From: Spirogloea muscicola
Lineage: Eukaryota > Streptophyta > Zygnematophyceae > Spirogloeales > Spirogloeaceae
NCBI GenBank assembly: GCA_009602725.1
Contig: WELB01000034.1
Location: 280,298-344,297 of the forward strand
Length of the DNA: 64,000 bases
Direction: 5' to 3'
A model generated the notes under the pieces. The model did no database searches. It was not told the DNA's origin and worked only from the letters and a program-made list of their open reading frames with translations. The first letter of the stretch is position 1. Each line of letters opens with the position of its first letter. Both the position numbers and the translations under genes were made by a program. Below are positions 17,471-29,819 of this stretch, piece after piece.

Positions 17471-18360
17471 ATGTCAGCCAAACCTTCCCAAAAGGGAGAG
17501 CATGTCACATTGATGGGCACATAATCTACGCCTTCACTGCTGCTGTGCAAGTGCAAGCTCGCAGATCACGCAGTTGTGCTCTTTGATCTCTTTGGTTGAT
17601 AGTGAGAACATTTGTGTCATATCTGGCAAGTCTCCACATGTGCAGGCAAGGTATCAAACAGCGGTGGGAGAGAAAAGCCAACATGTGAATCAGAGCGCAT
17701 AAGCTAGACCAGACACGTCCTTGCCAAGAGCTCAAGACCCCCACAACTGTCCAGATCGAGAGGAGACCGCTGTCTTCCTTGCGGAGCTTATGGCAGGTCT
17801 CTTGGCACAATATTCTCGCACTCAGAGGATGCATCGTGCAGTGTGTGTTAGATTTACAGTATGTATCCTTGTCCACAGTCTTGCAGGCGTTTTGATTACT
17901 CATACTGTCCTGCATATGCCAGATGCAGGGCACATTGGCGCACAGAGTTGGCATGACCACTGTTGCATTCTGACCTTCAAAGAAGGCTGTACTCTTTGAG
18001 GAGCTGGTCGATAGAGCAAGCTCCACCACTTGGAGGCCATGTATCGGTCCGGCATGTTGAAGATTACTTTGTTAAAGGCAGCCTCGCACAGGCTTGAATT
18101 TGGAGGAGAGCAAGCAAGCCACGTGAGAATTGCACCAGGTGGGAAAGACTGGTGATGCAATAGGCGACTTATGCACATGTGGCTGAGGGAGGCCGCCGAG
18201 ACTTGCCAAGGGCTGTACAGTACGTAGCTGTAGGCAGAAGCCAGGGCATGGCCTGCATGCAGATGCAAATGTGGAATTGCAGAGAAAACTGGCAGCCCAC
18301 AGACGATTGAAGAAGAGATACTAATCTCCTCTGCAGAGCGAAAAGAAGCAGAAGCTCTTC
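17471..18360. other. Possible 3' part of the unidentified gene
   Basis: A few open stretches occur on the plus strand, for example near 18060-18150 (LLKAASHRLEFGGEQASHVR). I see no motif, no repeat hairpin and no clear exon chain. This may be the 3' half of the gene beginning at 16061. Confidence 0.3.
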
Positions 18361-19260
18361 CAAAAAGGGGGAGGGCGGTCAAAATTCAGAAGAAGCTCTT
18401 CCAAAAGTGGCGAGGGCTGTGAAAGCCCGCCCGAAAGACTGGACAGGGTCCAATGCTAAAAGAAACAAGCAAGTACCACAAATAGTGGTCGCTTACAAAC
18501 TGTAGAAAAGCCAGCCATACAGGAAACAGCTCTGCCAACTTAAGGCAATGGCGGTGAGAAAGAAGTAAGCTCATTCAAAGGGGACGAGGGCCGTGAAAAG
18601 CCAGCCCGGAAAGAATGAGAAGTCTGATGGGGCCGGAAAGTGTGAGAGGCCAGCCTAAAAGAAAGCCTAAAAGAACAAACAAGATTTGAGCCGAATCACA
18701 AACACAAACAGCCCTCGCAAAGTCAGGCGAAAGGTGACGGCGGAACCCAAGGAAACCAGCAATGTAGGTGCTCTCTCACTACCCAATCTATGCGCACCGC
18801 GCGCCTTCTCTACTTATGCTTTCGTACTGTCAAGTTGATTGCCGGGCTGGCTTTGCAGGGGATATTGAGCAGCCAGTGGCCACAAGAGTGGCTGTGTGCT
18901 TCAACACTTTTCAAACTTGCATCTACTGACTAGACGAAGTGGCTCTCCCAATGGGGGCAAGGGCTGTGAGAAGCCAGCCCGAAAAGAATTGACAAGGTTC
19001 GAAGGGGCCAAAGTACGAGCTAAGCAGCGACTGCGGGGCCTGAAGAGGCTATGGCAGAACGGGGGAGGATGGACCACTCAGTAGTTACGAGTGAGGAGCC
19101 TCACATCCGACAGACTAGCTGCCGGAAAACTATCCCCAACTGACTAGAGGTTACTGAGAGTCCGCTTGCTGCTGTCTCAGTCCTTAGCACTCCGGCTTCT
19201 TCAGACCTTGTTTGGGCTGGCCTCTCCCAGCCACCAGTTAATCTGGCCGCGCTTGCTTCT
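18361..19260 (-). repeat. Hairpin-repeat cluster, right arm of inverted pair
   Basis: Minus-strand copies of the hairpin core lie at about 18415, 18590 and 18640. Then comes a long copy at 18937-19126 (GAAGTGGCTCTCCC through GGCTGTGAGAAGCCAGCCCG to CTCACATCCGACAGACTAG). A plus-strand tail module follows directly (19143-19257). This right-hand part matches 15595-15995 in inverse orientation across a gap of about 2.9 kb. Confidence 0.75.
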
Positions 19261-19289
19261 TCTCTGTGCCCTGCGAACTTCGTTCATTC

Positions 19290-20140
19290 TTCTTCTCTGG
19301 GCTGACGATCACAGCCATCGCCCTCTACTGGGGAGCGAAAGCGACGGGGGCGAGCTCGGGCCACGTGGCAGGCAGGCCGAGCGCGGGGGCATCCGGCAGG
19401 GAGGCGCCACGTTGGCCGGGGGGGGGGGGGGTGAAGATTCCCCCGCCCGGCCCGGCGTCTCACTTCCCCCGTCCGCCGGGCGGCTCGAAGCGCCTCCCGC
19501 CACCGTCCGCAAACGTCTCGAGCTCCCTATGCTTACCTATCCCACTGGCTCGACCTGTTGGCCAGGCTTGCACGGCGCGCTGTGTCCCGCAGGCGCGGTG
19601 AGCCGGCTGACTTCAACGCCGCTGGCTCGTGGGCTCAGGTGTATCGTCTGCGCTTGTCCGTCTCCCTCCAGCGGTCCATGGCCCACGCCTTGCATCTGCG
19701 TGCTGGCCGTGCTCTCGCTGCGGCCTCCGGCTTTCGTCAGGGGGATATTTTACCGGCAGCTAGTCTGTCGGATGTGAGGCTCCTCACTCGTAACTACTAA
19801 GTGGTCCATCCTCCCCCGTTCTGCCATAGCCTCTTCAGGCCCCGCAGTCGCTGCTTAGCTCGTACTTTGGCCCCTTCGAACCTTGTCAATTCTTTCCGGG
19901 CTGGCTTCTCACAGCCCTTGCCCCCATTGGGAGAGCCACTTCTCTCTACCTGGGCGGGCTCGATCGGTGATCACCAATGCCGAGGGCTGTGAATGGCCAG
20001 CCCAGCAAGAAGCAAGCGCGGCCAGATTAACTGGTGGCTGGGCGAGGCCAGCCCAAAGGAATGGACAAGGTCTGAAGGAGCCAGAGTGCTGAAGGACTGA
20101 GACAGCAGCAAGCGGACTCTCAGTAACCTCTAAGCCCAGC
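19290..20140 (+). repeat. Mobile-element fragment: ORF end plus hairpin tails
   Basis: An open frame at 19558-19800 ends with AGRALAAASGFRQGD and SLSDVRLLTRNY before its stop. A closely related frame ends at 62144, and shorter versions of the same ending recur at 59.7, 60.0, 60.25 and 61.4 kb. The stop is followed at once by the plus-strand hairpin module (19756-19951) and then by a minus-strand tail (20013-20133). The family is unknown to me. It reads as the truncated 3' end of a transposable element, not a host gene. It lies directly 5' of the lipin gene. Confidence 0.65.
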
Positions 20141-20428
20141 AAGAATTGACAAGGTATAAGCAAAGGAGAGCGAGGCGAAGCTGCCCCCGTCGCTGGCTGC
20201 CGGCCCCATGCACCTGGCCCACGGTCCCATGCCCATCGTCGGCGAGCACGTTCCGCCACTCCCCCCGACCGTCGGGCGCGGCCTGGTATCAGCCCAGTCA
20301 CCACCACCGTTTCTCCCGTTCCTGCCGCCGTCGCGGGGGTCCCGTGGCGCGGGGGGCCGTCGCCCCCCCATCCCCCCGGCGGGCCGCGACGGGCCCCCCT
20401 CCATGACCGCGGCGCCTGCCCCGCCGGC

Positions 20429-23400
20429 ATGTACTCCGCGGGGCGCTTCCTCTCGCAGGGCCTGTACACCGTCTCCGGGCCCTTCCACCCCTTTGGCGGC
20501 GCCGTGGACATCATCGTCGTCGAGCAGGAGGATGGCACCTTCAAGGTTGCCCCGCCAGCCGCTTTGCCGCTGCTCGCGCAGGCGCCTAGACCCTCAAGCT
20601 GCCGCCGAGCAGCTCGAAACAGGGCCGCATGGCTCTGGCTTCACCTGACGTGCACCGACGGCCTTGGCGGCCTTGCAGACGTCGCCCTGGTACGTGCGCT
20701 TCGGCAAGTTCCAGGGCGTGCTCAAGCGGCGCGAGAAGGTCGTGCAGATTGCGGTGGACGGCGTAGAAGCCACTTTGACTATGTTCCTCGACCACAAGGG
20801 CGAGGCCTACTTCCTGCAGGACGCGGACGAGGGAGGTGTGTGCTTCGCAGCTGGACCTTCCTCATGAACAACCCTTCACTGCCAGTCCTTGTGCGGGTTC
20901 AGCGTCTGAGGAACCCTACATAGCTCCAGTCAAGAGTTGAGTTGCAAGAGGAGAGGAAAGGCACGTATGACCCGCTGTTTGACCCGCTTTCAGCAGAGGA
21001 TGCAGGAGCCTCCCTGGATCCTCTGCTACTTGAGGCTGGAGAGATGTCCACTACTACATCAGCAGCACCTTCTCGGCAGAACTCAACAGATGATGTCCAG
21101 ACTTCTCGGCAGAACTCTGTAGATGATGTCCAGAGTGGCAAGGACGAGAATTCTGTGAAGCTGCCGTATGCCCTCCGCCCTCCAGAAGGCGAGTCTTCAG
21201 ACGCAGATATTGCCCCAGACACTCCAACGGAAGCCGAGGCCTGCACTTCCGAACAAGTTGTCGCTGCTGAAGACGAGCCTGCATTGGAAGCACGGGACAG
21301 GTCCAGCTCTCTGGATTCTGTGAATATGTCAGAGTTCCTTACAGAGGAGGATATGAAACTTAAGCAGGAAATTGAAAAGGAGCTTGCGTGGCATCAGGTT
21401 GTGGAGAAGGCTTCAGTTGCTTTAAGGTCAGCCATAAGTTACATTGCAACGGAGCAATGCTGATGCTACTGTTGCCCATCATTGGCAGCAGGAGAAGTGT
21501 ACTGCCACGTCGCTTACTCTTCGTCCAGTCACTTGTATATGCAGGGAGGCTCCCATGTCTGCCAAGCTCTTCCTGGAGGCAAGCCAGCAGAAGGAAGGCA
21601 AAGAGACAGCAAAGGTGGTCCTGACAGGCACAAGCAGCATACAAGTTCCTCTTGTGACATCTGCATCGAAGACCTGTACTGATGCTGTACTGTTGCAATG
21701 TTCAATGCAGCACTTGCAAGATCGAAAATCTTGGGGATGGTGGGGCTGGAGGTCACGTCCTGCTGTATCCGCACCTCTTGACAAGCAGGCCTCGGCTGAC
21801 TCGTCAGCCTCGGACCGATCGGAGCAAGCACTTACAGCACTAACCCCAGTAGACCCAAAAGGTGGTGCTCAAGGCAAGAGGAAGGGGAAAGCAACAGACA
21901 CTCCAGAGCAGGCCAAGGAGAGGGCACTCATGGTAGCTGAGCTCCTCGACAGCAAGTGGATTGCCAGTGAGAAGGGCAGGAGGAAAAAGAGGGACTATGA
22001 GAGAAGGAGAAGTGCACCACCTACGCTAGCCGCCTCGGTTGCTGCTGCTGATGAGTCTGGCGCTTGGCAGAGTGTAGGTGCTGCTGTTGAGAGGGATGTG
22101 GAGGACGTGGCATCAAAGTCACAAGCACATTCAGGGGCCAAAGGCAGAACAGGGGAGGATGAGACATTTGTCCTTATGACTGTAGATGGCCGGGTTGTGG
22201 TTGCCAATGTCGCGAACGACGAAAGGCTTGGAGCATCAACCAGTCCAGAGGTAGCCGCTCTGCGATTTGGAGGGCTTCCAGTTGACCTGGGGGACGACAC
22301 AGCTGAGACAGAGAGCAGCAACAAGGAGTCACAGAATCATGGCGAGCGCGGGGACAGATCACCGGCCGTGGAGGAAGAAGAAACCGAGGTGATGGGGACA
22401 AGCTCAGGGAGAGGGGATGTGAGTGGGAAACATAGCCTACATGTCACGTTTGTTCAGAGGCGAGTAAGTGATGAAGCAAGCACAGACGGCTCTGAGCAGC
22501 GGGTGAGTCTGCCAGTGGACGATGCCACTGGAAAGTACTCCGGCGAGGCTGAGGGCGACAGGAAGATGCTGGAGGTCACCCTGCCATTGGAGACCACCTC
22601 AAGAGGGGAGTCTCCTATAACATCGCCTGACACGCCCAGCAGCTGGCAGCAGGTTGCACAGGAGACTGCTCGAGCTCTGGCACTAAACAGGACATCGTCC
22701 AGGTACTTCTCTTTCGGCAACCTCAGCGACCTCGGCCAGGGAACAGAGACAGAGGCTGAGGGCTGGCACGCGCGGGACCTGCGCTTATGTGAGACCAGCC
22801 TCAGCGATGACGAATGTGAGGGTTTCAGGAGCTGCAGGGTCAGCTTGCTTGAGATGGGCCAGTCTATGATACGGGATGCCGAGGTCAGTTCTGCAGCAGC
22901 GCAGCAGGCCAGCGCAGCAGCACCACAGTTGCCCAGCTCTGCAGGTGATGCAGAAGAAAGGCTGCTGAATGGTGGACCTGATTGCACGAACTCATTGCAG
23001 GCAGAGGGGGAGGCAGCAGAAGGTAGGGAGGGGGCTCACAAGGAAGAGACTGAGGCAGCAGAAGGGAGTCAGACAGAACAACGAGCAGCTTCTGGCACTC
23101 ACAGTGATTCTGGTTTGCCTGGCTCGCCAGAACAGGAGAGTGTTAGAACGGTAACAACCTTGACTTCTTATGGTGACCCTGGACACGATGATGCTGGCCC
23201 AGCAGGTGAGGAGGTCGTCAGCCAGGAACAATCTGAGGGTGCAGAAGTTGATGGTGTAGCGCTTGTGAGCAACTCAAAAATTCCTGCACATGAAGATGAC
23301 AACACGGGTAGCATCCAGCAACAGGGAGATCAAAACGCACTTAGTATAGGGATTTGTGATGAGGATGAGAAAGCCAGTTCTGCCCTTGAAATGCCAGGAG

Positions 23401-26400
23401 ACATAGTGGTGAAGCAGCAGTATGGCTTGCACTCAGACTTGGAGTCGTGTGTTGAGAAGGAAGATGACAACTCTGGTGAAGCTGCTGACAGTGAGATGCA
23501 GGACAAAGAGGAGCAGGCACAGGCCAGCTTGGAGCCCAGTGGGCAGCAGGCTGATGAAGCAGAGGACCATGCAGTCGGCCCTTGTGAGTCGCCCTCAAGC
23601 AAGATAGATGCAGCAGATATGGCAGGGCCAAGATCACCAGAAGAGAAATACTCGACACTTGATGGTGATAGGAAAGCCACACCTCAACCTGCAGGTAGCC
23701 CCAATACCAAGAGCATGCAGCAGCGTCTGCTCTCCAGCCCTCGCAGTGCTGTTAAGGCAGCCAGCCTGCGGTCAAGTCCTACTGGAGTTTCATCTCCTTA
23801 CACGGGGAGTCCCAGTACTGCAGCAGCAATTGCAGGAGCTGCTGCAGCTCTTGCAGCTTCTGCTGCCGCCGCTGCATCACTTGACAAGGATCTGAGCTCT
23901 TTGCCCATGACCTCCGAAGGTCTGGCTAAGGCAGGATGCTCACTGGCAACATTGTCCAATGACTTGCCAGCTCAGATTCTTGCAGAGAATAGAAGATTGC
24001 AGACTGCCGACCCTCAGGCTCCACAGCGAATCTATAGCACAGGAGATGCAGAAAGTGATACAGACAAGCTTGATGGCCCGCAGGACGAGCACATGGGCGA
24101 CTCCCCTGGCCCAGTGTCGCATAGTGACATGCTGGAGGGGCAGGAACAAGAAAGTGACTTGACGCATGCTGGTGCAGGAGCTGAGATCAATCAATTATCA
24201 AGCACTGGGATGGAGCTCTCTCTCTGCAGAGACCTACTTGTGGAAGGTATGGGATCGAAAGCAGCAGCAGCAGCATTTTCCTCCAAGGTGGTCACACTCG
24301 AGCACTTCGTCAGCTCCTACAGAGAGGTGACCTCCAGCAATTTGCTGGTTGTAAGAGTTGGGGGCAAGTATTATCCATGGCATATAGTGCAGCCCCTCCT
24401 GTTGGGAATGCTTGCTTTCGGCAGGTTCATCCCTGTAACAGATGGTGCCTCAGATGGCTCTATAGCAGTGGAGAAACCAGAAGCACCCAGCACATCTGCA
24501 CTGGCGATTGTGCCTGCAAGACCGACTGCTGCGGCAAGCAGCCAGTGGAAGCTCTGGCCCTTTGGAGGGACTGGAAGCCCTCCCTCACGGGCAGATCGAA
24601 TATCCCAAGCTGCACTTCTGGCTGCTGTCGGTAAGCATGGAGCATGGAAAATTTTTCTTTGTTGCTGCGTCTGATTCAATGAGCCATTCTTGATTTTACA
24701 TGATGCCTGGGAAGTCAGCAGAGGAGAGAATCAAATTCAAGCGTGTTGAGAAGAGACGCAGCATCTTGTAGAGGGTAATCTGGACTTACGTGTTCTTTCG
24801 GTGCTCTTTCGCAGGGACCGCCCACGACAGTCCCCTTGTACAGGATTTATTAGCTGGAAGAAATGGCTTCCACTTCAGAAATAGGAAAGTGCGTTCATAC
24901 TTGCCGACTTCGGAGCAGCTGAAATCGCTGAATCTGAAGGAGGGCAAAAGTTGCATTCACTTTAATTTCGTCACCCGCGTCCTCGGCCGCCAGCAGGTCC
25001 GTACACTATCATAAGCTGTTGTGGCAGTTCATGTTTGTACTGCAGGTCATTTTTACAGTGCTGCATGACTGTGCTCCATGATTGTGCTGCATGACAATCT
25101 GCACATCCTGTTTCATGGTGGCACAATTGGTTGCTGTCACAGGTCGAAGCATCATTGTATCTGTGGAAGTGGAAAACAAGGATAGTCATTTCAGACGTGG
25201 ATGGCACTATAACCCGGTACTAATGCTGCTCAACTGCTGATTACTTGCGCAAGTGTAAGCACCTAGAGCTATTGTATTTAAAATCATGTAGGACTTGAAG
25301 TTACTCCCAAGACATGGTCGCCTGGCCATGCTGACGATTCTGTCTGTGCAGGTCTGACCTCCTTGGGCAAGTGATGCCCCTAGTTGGAAGGGACTGGTCT
25401 CAGCTAGGGGTGGCTCGCCTCTTCTCAGCTATTAAGGTACTTCACCTCAAGATGACGATCAATAAGTCAAATGCAAATGCAAATAATATTGCACAGACAA
25501 AGGCACCACATGTTCACGTTCTTGGTGCTCTTGCATGGCATATGTGACATCCATGTTGTCACATTCCACTGTTGTCGTATCAGGCAATGTCATGTGATGC
25601 TCGTGCTGGTCTGTCGAGATGCTTAACTCGATTATCTGTGCTTGCAGGAGAATGGCTACGAATTCATGTTCCTGAGTGCACGGGCTATCTCCCAAGCTTA
25701 TCTTACTCGCACATTTCTTTTTAACCTAAAACAAGTGAGTGTCCAGTAACATCCATAATACTGCTCGCTTGAACATTACGGGTCACCAGACAGTCTCCTG
25801 CGCACATTTGTGAGCCACCCAGCCGGGCTGGAAAAGGATGGCAATACATGGCAATGCATTGGTGCTTCTCTAACTTCTGTATCTGACAAGCTCTTGCAGG
25901 ATGGCATGGGCTTGCCGGAAGGACCTGTTGTAATATCGCCTGATGGGCTATTTCCGTCTCTTTATCGTGAAGGTACTCCTTGCTCACCTGAAAAACCATC
26001 ACCTCAGACTTCAGTGTAAGTAAATATGCATCACTACAAGCTGAAGTCAGCTCATATCCTAGCCCTCTGGAGTCCTGCATCTGCAGGGAGCCACGTCGCA
26101 TCTGCGCGAAGAATTCTGCAAGAAGGTGTGTCACTTAGGCAGCTATACAGATCAGCTCATAAATCAGATTCTTGTGCTGGCAGTCATACGAAGGGCGCCT
26201 CACGAATTCAAGATCAATTGCCTGCAGGTGAGCAGAGGTTTAGCAGCATGTTATTAATTACCGGCTGTCCTCCTTGGTGCTTCTTGTGAACTTGCTGTGA
26301 TGGTGGCAGGTTATGGGCAGCTGAATACTTGCAATATCAAGTCCATGCTCAAGCCCGTTGTCACGTGCACTTGTGCAGGCAATTCGGGCTTTATTCCCAA

Positions 26401-27056
26401 AGGATGTCAACCCTTTCTATGCTGGTTTTGGAAACCGCGACACCGATGAAATAAGCTATGAGGCTGTGGGAATTCCCAAGGGAAAAATATATACGATCAA
26501 TCCCAAGGTATGTGACTGCAGCTTTTGCTTTGAAGTGCTGGCTTTTGCCCAGTACATATACCTATTGCAGAGCTTGAAGCTCTTTTAAGCCGAAGACGTG
26601 CATTGGCAGCAAGCTTTCATGGTCTATGCAGTTTGTATGGGCTTTCATGGTGGCACTTGGACTTCTGCCTTCAGGGAGAGATTGTGGTCAACAAGCGAGT
26701 AGACGTGAGGTCGTACACAACATTGCATGACCTTGTTGATGATATGTTCCCTCCCGTCAATTCTGCTGAGGCTGTAAGTGAACTCACCACTGACAAAAGT
26801 GGCAATGCAATTGTTGCAAATTACATGGTTGTGACCTTGCTTTCCCTTCAACAGCTGTTTCACTGAGGTGAAGGAAACTTTTCAGTGTAGGAACATGCAT
26901 GAAGGTTGCAGTGCCAGTCTTTCTTCTGTAGTTGATGAGCAAGTGGCATCACTGGACCCTGTACCGTCATACCTGCAGGAGGACTACAACTCGTGGAATT
27001 ACTGGAAGATACCTTTACCACAAATCGATGACAAACTTGCCACGGCGCCCAAGTAA
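20429..27056 (+). CDS. PAH: Lipin-type phosphatidate phosphatase (PAH)
   Basis: Mg2+-dependent phosphatidate phosphatase, making diacylglycerol for storage and membrane lipids; a peripheral ER enzyme. Exons: 20429-20545, 20679-20835, about 20937-21426, about 21545-24630, 24815-24996, 25143-25216, 25352-25436, 25648-25734, 25900-25972, 26184-26227, 26379-26507, 26675-26773, 26979-27056. All join in phase to 1566 residues. The N-LIP domain is exact: [20 protein letters not shown], then [14 protein letters not shown] and [11 protein letters not shown]. The C-LIP domain holds the HAD motif DVDGTIT (catalytic DxDxT), [51 protein letters not shown] and [14 protein letters not shown]. Plant PAHs are about 900 residues. 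The excess is an acidic, low-complexity middle in one 3.1-kb exon. The exon 3-4 boundary is the least certain part. Confidence 0.95.
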
Positions 27057-28366
27057 GCATACTAAGAGCCTGGCGCTATGGCAATCAGCCCTACATTTCT
27101 GTCAGTGAAAGCTTCAATACTTCTGTGCAGGCGGTCTATTGTAAAAGATAAGTCCTGTCACTCCTGTTAAGAAGAAGACAGGAAATGCTTCATAGCATAC
27201 GGTTGTCACAGGACCTCCTTATCAGAATCAGTGAAATAACTAGAATGCACTAGCCTTCTATACCAACTCTCATCTGGTGCTTTGTGTTCTCACAGGCTAA
27301 GAAAGTCCAATTCTGGAAGATGAGCAGAAATTGCCATCCTTTCATATGTGGGCTGTGTATATTAGGGAGGCATTAGGCAGCGTTACAAGACGTCCTTAGA
27401 TTCTCGTTTTATGGCTGGGTTCTGTTGAGGTAGAGAAGCTTGTGTTGAGAAGCGTGCCATTTATTCAAGCCCCGATTTGCGGCTTGTTGCTTCGTCAGTT
27501 GCGTGGTGTCTAAGTTGAACATTTCAACTCAGACTTAGAAGAGGCTATTGAGAAGAACTTGGTGGCCAAAGCCACCAGACACTTTTGCCAAGTAGGCCAG
27601 CTGATACTATGTGGTTATTCAGGTGCCACAAGAATCTCTTCAACCGTCAGAATTTGGCACTTAATGTACAGTAGCTTCCTGAGAGCCGAGAGAAACTGCG
27701 TACGAGGCTAGCAGTGAGAAACAGGCAATCTACGAAGACTCTCCTTAGACAGCGCAAGCATGGACACTTGCCTATGAATGTGATCTTGCTAGACCACAAT
27801 CATTGTAGAGTGATCTTAAGAAATTTGATGATTGCATACCAAAGTGGGGTGATGGGTGGCATCTCAACAAGAAAGTTGGCACCTCAAGATGTCAATAATG
27901 GCTGCACGAGGCAGGCAGCATTTTGTTACATATGGGTCTTCACGCAGGACCTCTACAGATACGTGCTTTCTTGGGCTACTGAAACATGGGAGTGAGAAAG
28001 GTCCAGCCGCCTATTAGGTCAACTGACATTTGTGTTGTTTCTTAGTGAAGGGACGCAGAGCTTTCAGTGGTCTGTCTCCTTGGCATCTAGCATGTGACCA
28101 TAGACCACTTCACGAAGAAAGAGAGCTCTGTGCCTGATGTGTGCCCAGCGAAGTGCTCAACGGCCAGCAGTCGTGCAGCTCACAGTTGCAGATATCTCAT
28201 GCATGCCAGTAAGCTAGTTCGTGAGTGCTCGGTAGTCTTGCTTCTTCCTGCAGAATGCAGCCCCTGCCTCACAGCCCTGCCTGATTGCGGAAAACACATT
28301 CACGATGGTAGCAGACTGGTCATTGTCCTACCAGTATCCTTGCAAAATTCAGTCCAAATGGTTTCT
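27057..28366. other. Convergent 3' spacer (lipin / aldolase)
   Basis: This holds the 3' ends of two convergent genes. A TGTAA element, the green-algal polyadenylation signal, occurs at about 27152, 95 bases past the lipin stop. I see no other gene. The longest open stretch (27714-27995, plus) has no motif or splice support. There is no hairpin repeat here. Confidence 0.5.
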
Positions 28367-29664
28367 CTAGTACTTGTAGCCAGTCACATGGAGACTCTCG
28401 GCGGCACCAGCACCGCCTGCACCGCCGCCATACTTGCCCAGCGTGGCTTCTGAGTTTGCCTTGGCGCGCTCCAGGAAAGCCTGCTGTGCAGCCTGTACAT
28501 TCTCGGGCTTCCCGCCCCACGTCGAGAGGGTGGTCTTCTGTAGCGCACGGCCGTATGAGAAGGAGAGCGTCCACGGCCTGATCGTCTGGAGCTGGTTCAT
28601 GGCGTTGAGGTTCTTGGTTGCCTCCTCCTCGCTCTGGCCGCCGGAGAGGAACATGACGCCGGGCACGGCACAGGGGACGGTGCGCTGGAGCGTGCGCACG
28701 GTCAGCTTGGCGATGGTCTCGGCGTCCACCTTGGCGGCCTCGGATCCGGGCGTCACCATGTTGGGCTTGAGCAGCGTGCCCTCCAGCAGGACCTTGTGCT
28801 CGTTGAGGGCCTTGTAGCACGCCGCCAGGACGCGCTCCGACACCTCCGAGCACTTCTCGATCGAGTGGCTGCCATCGACCAGGATCTCGGGCTCCACGAT
28901 GGGCACGAGGCCGTTCTCCTGGCAGATGATGGCATAGCGGGCCAAGCCCTGCGCGTTGACCTGGATCGACAGCTCCGACGGCTCGAAGTCGCTGATCTTG
29001 AGCACCGCGCGCCACTTGGCGAACCGCGCGCCCGCCTGGTAGTACTTGGCGCACCGGCCGGCCAGCCCGTCGTGGCCCTGAGTCGTTGTCTCGCCGTTGG
29101 TGCCCGCCAGGTCCACGACGCCCAGGTCCACCTTGATGCCCGGGAGGACGCCGCCCTCGAGCAGGACGTCGACGAACGGCTTGCCCGCCGTGGTCTTCTG
29201 ATATAGCGTCTCCTCAAACAGGATCACGCCGCTGAGGAACGGCAGCACACCGGGCGTGCAGAAGAGGAGCTCGCGCAGTGCCTGCCGGTTGGCCTCCACG
29301 TTCTCCACGCCTATGCTGGCCAGGCGCTTCCCGATGGTCCCCGTGCTCTCGTCCGCCGCGAGGATGCCCTTCCCGGGCGTCGCGATGTACTTGGCATTCT
29401 TGACGAGCTCCTCTGCCGGCGTGCAGCATCGGAGGAGGCGATTTAGTGGCCGCATCCGCTTCGGAGGACCTATTCAGCTTCGCTCGACGTCGAGGGCCGT
29501 CGTGTGAAGGCACTCCAATGGCAGTCGTGTCTCCGAGACGACCAGCATTTGCGGTGCAATGGGGCGGCAGCGGAGGCGGTCAATCGCACCGCAGGTGGTG
29601 CTGCGAGACCGCCGCGGCCAGGGCTGCGCTGCTTACCAGCATATTTCCCGACGTAGCAAGACAT
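28367..29664 (-). CDS. FBA: Class I fructose-bisphosphate aldolase
   Basis: Cleaves fructose-1,6-bisphosphate to dihydroxyacetone phosphate and glyceraldehyde-3-phosphate through a Schiff-base lysine. Two exons: 29637-29664 and 28367-29412, giving 357 residues, the usual size of the cytosolic plant enzyme. Exon 1 encodes only MSCYVGKYA and one further base. Exon 2 continues [20 protein letters not shown] then [15 protein letters not shown]. Active-site regions are visible: [48 protein letters not shown] (Schiff-base Lys in this strand) and [19 protein letters not shown]. The chain ends in [10 protein letters not shown], the conserved C-terminal Tyr arm. There is no transit peptide, so it is presumably cytosolic. 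It converges on the lipin gene and diverges from the H-protein gene. Confidence 0.97.
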
Positions 29665-29683
29665 GGTTGCGGGCCGGGCGGCG

Positions 29684-29706
29684 GCGGCGGCGGCGGCGGC
29701 GGCGGC
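29684..29706 (+). repeat. (GGC)n microsatellite
   Basis: A run of about seven GGC units lies just upstream of the aldolase start codon, on the strand opposite the gene. It is probably in the 5' UTR or promoter. GCC-type runs also occur by the starts of the translocator, zinc-finger, peroxiredoxin and isomerase genes. Confidence 0.7.
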
Positions 29707-29819
29707 CGCGGCGGATGCTCCGGCGACTGTGGCGCGAGACGGGGCGGTTGATTTCAGCTGGACCTGAGTCAGCTCTGAGCTTTTCGTAGCTGCTTCATTC
29801 CGTATGCGCTAAAGCTTGC

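Noticed and set aside
19801-19992. Frame beginning MVHPPPFCHSLFRPRSRCLA, repeated at 15848
   Set aside because: This is the translation of the repeated hairpin module itself, found on both strands elsewhere with broken frames, so not a conserved protein.
25800-25835. CAGCCGGGCTGG in the lipin gene as a hairpin-family member
   Set aside because: Only a chance 12-base palindrome; it lacks the box before it and the tail after it.
28796-29217. Long plus-strand and second minus-strand frames inside the aldolase exon
   Set aside because: Shadow frames caused by high GC at third positions; the aldolase frame explains the region fully.
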